From Putridiphycobacter sp965230195 (GTDB lineage: Bacteria > Bacteroidota > Bacteroidia > Flavobacteriales_D > Crocinitomicaceae), in assembly GCA_965230195.1 (NCBI GenBank), contig OZ245997.1, forward strand, positions 620,001 through 684,000: a stretch of 64,000 nucleotides of DNA. The letters run 5' to 3'. Below are positions 56,948 through 64,000 of this stretch, piece by piece. Both the position numbers and the translations under genes were made by a program. The notes under the pieces were generated by a model that worked only from the letters and a program-made list of their open reading frames with translations, was not told the origin of the DNA and made no database searches. The stretch's first letter is position 1. Each line of letters begins with the position of its first letter.

Positions 56948-58872
56948 ATGGGTCGGCGGCACAAACGATTCATCGACCGGCGCCAAGCCGAGACGTACCA
57001 GCTCATCTACCACTGCGCCGACGAAGACGGCATCGATGAAGAACGCGTTCTCGTAGAAAAGAGCCAGATTCCATCCGCTCTCCCGACGCTACCAGACCCG
57101 TCGATCTCAAGTGACAGTCGACGATCCGATTTCGAACACGGAAGACGACTTGTGTAGGAAATGCCCCGTCTTCTATCGCGCCGCCATTTTTTTCGGCGGA
57201 GGAATTGACGGAAGACCAGCAAAGAGAGATTCGAGAATTGGGCTTGCCGTCAGATGGCTACAACTACCTCAAGCATCTCCGTTCCCTGAAATCCGTTAAA
57301 GGAGAATTGCCCATCAGAGATGCTCCGAAATCGGGCGGCATCTATGTTAAGAATGACGCTTTTTCAGCCCCTGAGCCCGAAACCCGCTATATCCATGCAA
57401 AGAATCTGACACTCCATACAACGGCACAGGATGAAATGGATGCAGAAGATATGCTGAGGACGATCACCACAACAGCCTTCTCACGTGTCGTGCCAGATGT
57501 CAAAGGCACATTGGCACAGGAGGTGCAAGATGTTGAGGCAATGCTCGAAGAGTTAGAAGGACGACCGATCGAAGACGGAGATATGTTGGACAGTTTTGTC
57601 CTCGATGCAACACGTACCGACAGGACGATGTCTTCAAGAAATGCCTTCTTTGGGAAGAAAGGCCTTCAGTGGATCGCTCTGCCCGAAGAGGATTCTTCTG
57701 GCGATGAGGGAGAAGGGACGGAGAGTTCACAAGGAGATGTGCCTGCCAAGAGCATCGGCCGTTCCCGTTTCAGTCGTGGCGATGCAGATTCCCACAGTTC
57801 TTTCTCTGAGAGATGGAAGGGTGTGGATGCTTCGGATTTCGTGGGGAGGAGAGAACGGACAGGGCCGTTAGAGGTCATCGATGAGATGTTCGAGACGGTG
57901 TTGGATGCGTACGACGAAGAAGAGCTGGGCGAACTGGAAGATGAGGTATGGCATGCAGCCACCATCCCTATGAGACTGTTGAAAGTGGTCTAGGTGGAAG
58001 ATGGCATGAGTCTTGAGCAACTCCGCCAATGCTTGCAGCAGCGATGTCGCCTCTCTGCTGATAATTTTCAGCCCGAAGGAGGCAATGGCTCAGGAGAAAA
58101 TCGCAAAACGGATTGTTTGCCTCAGAACATAGGTCCTTACAAATTACTGAAGCCGAAGAGTCGAGTGGCTGCGCTGAAAGAACAGGATACCAAAGCGCTT
58201 GAAGCGACGAAGAAGCTGATGCAGTCTATGCGTACGGTGCCTCGTCTGTGAACAACGCGACGCATCACGTGCGATTGTGTTTAGAGGCCGACAGCAGGGG
58301 AGAGGAATGGGAAGATATTTTGATTTCTGTGAGATCGGACAGAGAGATGGATTGCGAGAGCGCATGGTCGTGCAGGTATCACACATTGTGCTTTCTTTAC
58401 AGACGTCATTGACGTTTCTTACTCAGAACGCATTCAACACAACATCAGCCATCGTTGATCGTGTCCACTCGAAGAGCACAGGCGAAACCTGCCACCATCA
58501 CTGCCGGTCTGCCCTTTTTGCCTTTTGCTGATTGGAACCGTCTGTCACTAATGGACGTGTCCAGATCTGGTGAAGGTTTCGAATAAGTCTGGTTTTCCGG
58601 TGGAAGATGCAGAAGTGTCAGATTCAAGCCACGACGCTTCAGATGGAGATTTGTCAGACGGCGACAGCGTTTCGATGCATTCCTGTCAGAATCGTCCACG
58701 TGATGAGACAGCAGAGGAGAAACGCATGCGAAAGCAGGCTGTCAAAGCTGCTCAAAAAGCGGCCAGGCTTCGAAAGAAGCAGACAAAGATGCTGTACCGT
58801 CAGGAACGGACACGTCAGCAGAAGCAGATGGCCGGGATGATGACAAAGAACGCTTCGGTAATCGAACTCTAG
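56948..58872 (+). CDS. LTV1: LTV1-like 40S ribosome biogenesis factor
   Basis: Cytoplasmic/nuclear factor for late 40S maturation and export. MGRRHKRFIDRRQAETYQLI with DEERVLVEKSQIPSALP is the family N-terminus. After an intron near 57110-57190 comes IRELGLPSDGYNYLKHLRSL (compare PDDGYNYLQHL), then acidic regions (MFETVLDAYDEEELGELEDE). DREMDCESA corresponds to the conserved DCES motif, VSNKSGFPVEDAE to the S.KTG.P segment, and DETAEEKRMRKQAVKAAQKA with RLRKKQTKMLYRQERTRQQK to the basic C-terminus. The stop is at 58870-58872. Exons between 58240 and 58570 are hard to join exactly. It follows the DDX55 gene on the same strand, 69 bp apart. Confidence 0.88.
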
Positions 58873-58924
58873 TCCTGGAGACAATCGCATGTCACATCAA
58901 TGCCTCCATAAACATTCTATCCCT

Positions 58925-60232
58925 TCAATTCTCTAAGAAAAGATTCCATCCGTGTGTATCGATCGTTGCATCCATCCTCTGCTGTCTCCCGTTACCGGAC
59001 GTTGATGCAGATTCGGTCGGTGCCAGATGTGTTAGGTCATTTGTGCTGGGAATGCTCGAAGAAGAATACCAATGGTCAATCAGCTCGAGTCCCGTAAGGC
59101 TGCCCATCCACTGCGATCGAGTCTTGTGTGCTTTCGTGTTTATTGAGTTGAATGCGATGCATGTCATCGGAGGTTTGACGTGGGAGGTGGCTGATATCTG
59201 TATGCATCTTCATGGCCAGCAATATGTTGGTTTCCGAGAGGAAATGTTCATACAGCAGCGTGTTTTGTGGATCGCCATCGCCTCGGAGTGCTTCGGGAGA
59301 AACCGATGAACACGGACAGTCGATGGACGTATGCATACCAAGACATCGAAACGGAGGTTCCAGACAGAGGAAAAGGAAACTGCCATTCGCAGTGTACAAG
59401 GTGATGGTGTGTCGCCTGCTAGCCCGCGCTTTATGAGGCAATGACGGCGGAGCTGCCACTGTGGTTTCAGATAGGAAGAGATGGCAGTTAACTGCACTGA
59501 AACAAAAAACCAGCTTCGTTCGATTCGACAGCCCATTCTGCAAAAGTGCGATAGATTTTGGACACGAGACCCCTTGTCGAAAGATTTCTTGACTTGGATG
59601 GATTTCGCTGTTGCGGCGGCGTGACGAACGATTCGTCATGAACGTGTTTGTTCGCCAGGTGTGTTCCAGGCATCCGTCCGTACCCCGGTATGGGTTTTAA
59701 TCGCACGTTCCACGCCTCTTTGCCTTTGTTTCAGAAACACTGCGAAAATGTTTGTGTTCTTGGCCAAGGTAACTGAAAGCCATTTTCTCTATCGCCTCCA
59801 CTCTTTTCTTCGCAGAAATTTCAATTTTGTTTCCCGCTGAAATGAAGCACCGATCGGTGTCGTCTTGGGAAGAAGAGACAGAGCCAAAAGTCCGCTTTCA
59901 GGTCAGCTCAAACAAGACTTCTCCTTTGCTGTTTTGCCATCCCTTCTGTCTCAAGGACGTGCTTGAATGACAGTCAGGCTGTCTAAGTGGTCTGCCTTCG
60001 ACAGCGCAGAGCGCCCACCAGAGTCCAGACCGAATTCACAAGTGGAACAGTTCGAAAGCTCGCTTTCCTTCTTCGATATGTCACCAGGATTCTTGTGTCC
60101 TGAATCAAGAAGGCACCAGCACATTTGCTGATCTCTGCATAGGAATTCCCCAACCGTCACCTCGTTCACAAGGCACACGGAAAGACACAGAACGCGTATT
60201 CCTTGACGAGGGCAGAGCGACGGTCTGCCCAT
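58925..60232 (-). CDS. Uncharacterised multi-exon protein
   Basis: No family recognised. Protein-like exons on the minus strand, in order: about 59962-60232 (MGRPSLCPRQGIRVLCLSVC, SELSNCSTCEFGLDSGGRSA); about 59765-59895 (RTFGSVSSSQDDTDRCFISA, VEAIEKMAFSYLGQEHKHF); about 59520-59730 (WNVRLKPIPGYGRMPGTHLA, LVSKIYRTFAEWAVESNEA); about 59210-59465 (HTITLYTANGSFLFLCLEPP, GDGDPQNTLLYEHFLSETNI); and 58925-59100 (SLTGLELIDHWYSSSSIPST) to a stop at 58925. The junction after SNEA, a 54-nt intron, is good; those before WNVRL and after SETNI are unresolved. IPGYGRMPG resembles the IPGY.G..PG motif of some ciliary proteins, which is only a hint. The start is uncertain. Confidence 0.45.
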
Positions 60233-60648
60233 GACCCGACGGATGCGTTCTCTGAACACCGAAGGGTCATCATGAAGGAACAGTTAAAGCAAACAAGCGG
60301 TCGATTCAAGTGATCCGATGCGTCAGCTGCAAGAGGACTGGCGCATTGTTGTCAGGATCGACTGCGGTTAAGCAGCTAGACTAATCGTCGCAGCAGCATT
60401 CAACTGTCGCCTTTCCCAGCCGAGGAAGTCTCGTCGAGGTGACGGATGATACAGGCGCTTTGCCAATCGTTCATGCGATTAGCTAACCTCCAGAGACAAC
60501 GGGCTCGTATAAATTGCGAAGTTTTTTCCTTTCACAACAAAGAATTCTTGCCATAGTTAAAAAAATCTCTTAAGAGAGTTATCTATTCGCCCGCAATCTG
60601 TTCTTCGTGACCAAGCTACTTCTTCACTGTCTATTGAAAGCTCCAACT
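60233..60648. other. Divergent promoter region
   Basis: About 415 bp between the uncharacterised minus-strand gene and the secreted cysteine-rich gene. It contains a TATA-like box at 60508-60514 and no coding signal. Confidence 0.5.
60508..60514 (+). promoter_or_regulatory. TATAAAT box candidate
   Basis: TATAAAT 135 bp upstream of the ATG of the secreted cysteine-rich gene. Transcription would start near 60540, leaving a 5' leader of about 110 nt. Most other genes here show no such box at a sensible distance. Confidence 0.4.
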
Positions 60649-62234
60649 ATGAAGGCAGCGTTATGTGCTGCGCTCTTTGGAGTAAGCGCTTCGTTGACCC
60701 AAGGGTCTGTCCTTACCACTGGGTATCTATCTAGGCGTTGCTGGCTGTTTCTATTGCTTGTCCAGAAAAGCCTTATCATTCTTGCGTTAAGGAGGAAAGT
60801 ATGTGTGCCTGTCCGGATGTGGGTTCTCGAGTCTGATTCGGTGTATGTTTGTGCAGAACCTCCGAAGTGCACGGCTATTGAAGTGTGCGAATATCCTCAA
60901 AAAGAGCCATGTGGCCATGACTACTGCGAGTATCCTTCTGTTTGCGCGACCCTCAAAAAGGAAGAATGCTATGGCTTCCTTGCACTCAAAGAGAAATGCG
61001 GAAAGCCGAAGAAAGTTTGCAAGGAAATCATGAAGCCATGCGGCTATGGTGCCTGCGGTGCCCACCAAGACTGCGTCAAGGAGACCGTCTGCAAAATCAA
61101 GAAAGTCGGATATGGACGCAAACTCATGGAGTATGGTGGCGATAAGTCCGTCGCTGTCGCAAACTCAAAAGCCCTGGCTCTCGGCGATGGTGTCGCAGTT
61201 GCAGACGCCACAGCTGTTGCTAAAGGAGGCTATGCCATTGCCAACTCCGAGGCCATTGCCGTCGGTGGGGGTTACTATGACGACGATGGCAAGTACTACC
61301 CGCATTACTACGACAAGTGCGACAAGAAATGCGAGAAAGAGAAGCTCGTCTGCGAGGAAAAATTCACTTGCGTCGCTAAAGGTAAGCGCCTTTCGTTTTG
61401 CCTCGTATCTTTGACCGACAAGGCCTTCTGCGGTTAGAGCCATGCGTCGACATCACTGTGAAGAAATGCGTCAAGAGCGAATACAAAGAAGGCATTGATG
61501 TCTGCCACGGAGGCTACGATTTCTTGTTCTATGCCTTGAACGAAGGAGAGATTTGCGGCGATGAATACTGCGGATACGGTTATAAATGCGCCGAGGTGAC
61601 TATCCAGAAGTGCAAAACCAAGTGCGGAGACTACGAATGCGACTCTGGATACGAGTGCGCGACGGAGTACGAGGATCCCGAGTGCGACAAATACGTCTAT
61701 CTCGAAACGATTTGCAAAGACGTCTACGAACCCGTCTGCGTCAAGCTTCCTCCTTTCATCGTTGCCAAATACAAGCCACCGTGCAAGACGATCTTCAAAT
61801 GCGAAGTTGAGGAATGCGTCTGCGGCAACAAATACTGCCCCTATGGATTTGTGTGCGCCGTTGACTACAAGAAGTCATGCGGTGGATCCTACAAACCATA
61901 CATCGCAGGCAAAGTTGTGGAGAAGCCATACAAGAAGCCAGATGCCAAATACGAGTATCCAGTTGAGGTTCCCAAGAAGGAAGAACCATCAAAGGATGCC
62001 GCGAAAGCTGAGATCCTTCTCAAGGCTGACGAGGAGAACACTCTTGCTCTGGGCAAGGGTACATCGTCAGGCGACGCCACCACCGGATTCGATGGCAAAG
62101 CGGCAAACAAAGATGGATCTGCATCAGCGGTCAAAGGATATGGTGGTCCTGATGGAGCAGCCGCCGCAGCTTTGGCCAATCAGAAAACCGGTGGCAAAAG
62201 TGGCGCGGGAGCATACATAGAGAGCGGACCATGA
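60649..62234 (+). CDS. Secreted cysteine-rich repeat protein with Ala/Val-rich central block
   Basis: Probably a cell-wall, scale or extracellular matrix component. A 53-nt intron after MKAALCAALFG restores a good signal peptide (ALLAVSIAC at the cleavage end). A second intron precedes EPPKCTAIEVCEYP. At least five repeats share CG-x(2)-[YE]C-x-[YS]-x(2)-C-A: CGHDYCEYPSVCATL, CGYGACGAHQDCVKE, CGDEYCGYGYKCAEV, CGDYECDSGYECATE, CGNKYCPYGFVCAVD. Between repeat groups lies SVAVANSKALALGDGVAVAD, continuing ATAVAKGGYAIANSEAIAVG, a two-residue alternation of small and aliphatic side chains like YadA-head or left-handed beta-roll repeats. An intron at about 61381-61437 is clear. The tail is rich in Gly, Ala and Lys and ends GAYIESGP at 62234. 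No known family was matched. Confidence 0.82.
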
Positions 62235-62922
62235 GGCAACTGATGCAAGACAAGTTGCTGCAACTCGATTCGAGTTGTTACCAACGGACTCGTCCGGAAT
62301 CGTCTATGGAGATGCTAAATCGTTCAGATCCCATCCCTGTTTTGCCTCTCACCTTTCGAGCGTCAAAATCACTCGCAATAAGAGATCATTGATATTCTGA
62401 AAGGCTGATACTGATTTGTATCTGCAGCCCATCGAAATAACTGGGACTTTCTCTTTGTATTGAGCATTGCCGCAAAACGGAATCTCGCATGACGCTATCC
62501 TGGTCATCGCATTGTTCAATTCAAATTTGTAAACAGCCCTTTTCGAAGGTGCCCTCTCGAGCGAAACGCAACGCAGACATGCATCGTCGCTGCATGTCTA
62601 AAGATCCCATACCATGCACTCGGCCTCGCGAGGCGTCCATCTGTGACGGTCTGGAGCACCACCGATCGAAAACACAACATACGTCCAGACAGCCACGATC
62701 TCTTCCATGCCGACATTCAGCTCTATCCCAAAACACTTTATCGCTCATCTCAGCATGTATCGAAGGAATGCTCTGTTTCAGATCAGGAGCGTTGTCTAAC
62801 CGTCTTACGTTTTAAATACCAGATCCGTCGTCCATTCGTCCTTTCGCTTTTGATAGCGTTTCATTTTCGAGTTCAACCAAACGCAAAGAGAAGCGTGCTC
62901 TCTCGTGTCGAAGTCGACGACG
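62235..62922. other. Intergenic, no gene seen
   Basis: About 690 bp between two plus-strand genes. Frames of 66-108 codons on both strands have no recognisable content. Presumably the 3' end of the cysteine-rich gene and the promoter of the next one. Confidence 0.5.
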
Positions 62923-64000
62923 ATGGATGACGTCTCCGGTCCGTTGTGGGATGCCTTCTACGACAGTGCCATACAGTTCCTCATCGAATACATCGTCCAA
63001 CTGCGAAACTGCGTTCGCTATTACCACCGTGCCAAAAAACTGGAGCTCAAAATTTTGAAGGACGGCAATCTTTCTGCCGAAGAAGTTGCCGAAGAGATCC
63101 AAACACACAGAGCGGCGCTCATTGCCACCGGCGCCGACGAAGATCTCTTTCTCTTCCTCTACGACGCCGATGCCGAACTCGAGAAGGAACCGAAGGACGA
63201 AGACGTCCGTCTGGCCTTTGCCTACAACATTTCTTGCGCCATCGCTCTGCTGCCACTCTACTATCCCTATCCGAGTTTCTATCGCGACGTGGAGGCGGAT
63301 GAAGAGAGCAGACGCATGTGCGATTTGTCGAAGAGCTTTTGGAAACACGCCCACAAGATGCGCCAACTCTGCAAACGCTTTCATCATCTCAGCTTCCGGT
63401 ACATTGCCGCGGCAGAGGCGAAAAGACTCTATCTGGAACAACGTGGAGAGTGTCCACCGGGTCCATTCTCGTGCTATGACTGGGAATGCCTCCGTCGTGG
63501 CGTTCCCCGTATTGTCGTCGACGGTGAGGCTCCTCTGAGCCCCAGCGTTTGGTATGACGGTTGTGTGTGTTCGTTCGTGCAGCGCGGAATCGTAGAGCGA
63601 CGAAAGACCACATACCTATCGAATCTATTCGTCTGGCACGGCGCATGGAAGCGAAGAGATGGGCCAAGTGTGAGCAGGTCTCATATTTCGACTCCATGGT
63701 GCCCAAGGTTTCTCTGGTCGAATCAACGGATGACGATCTGCCCGAGCCAGTGCAGTTACCGGATGATGAAGGTATTGGTCTTCTGAGTCAAACGCACGCT
63801 TCATTGCGCATTTGCGTCGACTGGCAAAGAGACGTGTTCGTTTTGGTAAATCCCTTTGTCGCGCATCTGGCACACAAGGATGTGCGTATTCGATTAGAGG
63901 TCGAAACCTACCAGAAACTCGTGCCGGGAAGCGAACCTCTCAAAGAAGCTGCATCGCGTCCAGACTGGAGACCCGAAAGCCGCAACGTTATGATGGCGAC
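62923..64000 (+). CDS. Uncharacterised protein, N-terminal part (3' end outside window)
   Basis: Start ATG 62923-62925 (MDDVSGPLWDAFYDSAIQFL). The first exon encodes a helical, charged protein: VRYYHRAKKLELKILKDG, EEVAEEIQTHRAALIATGAD, EDLFLFLYDADAELEKEPKD, FWKHAHKMRQLCKRFHHLSF. An intron of about 58 nt (GTGAGGCTCC to TCGTGCAG, 63523-63580) joins IVVDA to RNRRATKDHIPIESIRLARR. The frame then runs open to the window edge (EGIGLLSQTHASLRICVDWQ, DVRIRLEVETYQKLVPGSEP). No family recognised, no signal peptide or membrane segment. The protein exceeds 330 residues. Confidence 0.7.

Noticed and set aside
59748..59850. Plus-strand exon MFVFLAK with a good GT-AG intron, similar to the start of IFT121/WDR35
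   Set aside because: The next exon stops after KFQFCFPLK and no WD40 sequence follows; the minus strand carries protein-like exons here.
1..64000. CRISPR arrays, insertion sequences, bacterial operons
   Set aside because: No regularly spaced direct repeats, transposase or terminal inverted repeats were seen; gene structure is eukaryotic throughout.

Overview
This is nuclear DNA of a unicellular, very probably photosynthetic and flagellate eukaryote. Eukaryotic gene content (kinesin, ORC4, MAU2, PTEN, LTV1, eL36) is broken up by many small GT-AG introns. Wherever I could fix both ends from the protein, the intron was usually 45-57 nt. Two genes point to a plastid: a full-length homologue of the chloroplast ATP synthase assembly factor CGL160, and a plant-type TerC protein. 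A homologue of the axonemal dynein assembly factor DNAAF5/HEATR2 points to motile cilia. CGL160 with its N-terminal domain, and a TerC leader with no hydrophobic signal peptide, would suit a green-lineage alga, but I cannot fix the lineage from this window.

Layout. 1-5.7 kb: 3' part of a kinesin, then three minus-strand genes (Tudor-like protein, ING-like protein, an uncharacterised protein that overlaps ING). 6.3-10.5 kb: a doubtful small gene, an NDR-family alpha/beta hydrolase, ribosomal protein eL36, CGL160. 10.8-19.3 kb: TBC1D22-type Rab GAP, long-form tRNase Z (ELAC2), ORC4, and an ankyrin/coiled-coil protein with a C-terminal CaaX box. 21-26.7 kb: cohesin loader MAU2/SCC4 and PTEN, separated by gene-poor DNA. 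29.2-39.6 kb: TraB-family protein, macrodomain hydrolase, receptor-like kinase, TerC, and a dynamin-like protein with no GTPase domain. 40-45.3 kb: an uncharacterised multi-exon gene, then an ankyrin array that directly abuts a TKL kinase. 45.6-58.9 kb is packed: DNAAF5, mitoferrin, 3'(2'),5'-bisphosphate nucleotidase, CDP-DAG synthase, an intronless repeat protein of HPR/OPR type, DEAD-box helicase DDX55/Spb4, LTV1. 58.9-64 kb: an uncharacterised gene, a secreted cysteine-rich repeat protein, and the start of another unknown gene.

Most genes are unrelated housekeeping or signalling genes. Loose functional neighbours are Tudor + ING (chromatin), DDX55 + LTV1 (ribosome assembly), and the two kinases. 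Spacing is tight: 22 nt between TBC1D22 and ELAC2, 4 nt between the stops of mitoferrin and the nucleotidase, 34 nt between the divergent starts of the nucleotidase and CDP-DAG synthase. Gene-poor stretches lie at about 19.3-21.1, 23.1-25.0 and 26.7-29.2 kb.

Exon junctions were worked out by eye from reading frame and family similarity. Outer limits are more reliable than each internal splice site. No database search was possible, so family names rest on recognised motifs and remembered homologues.
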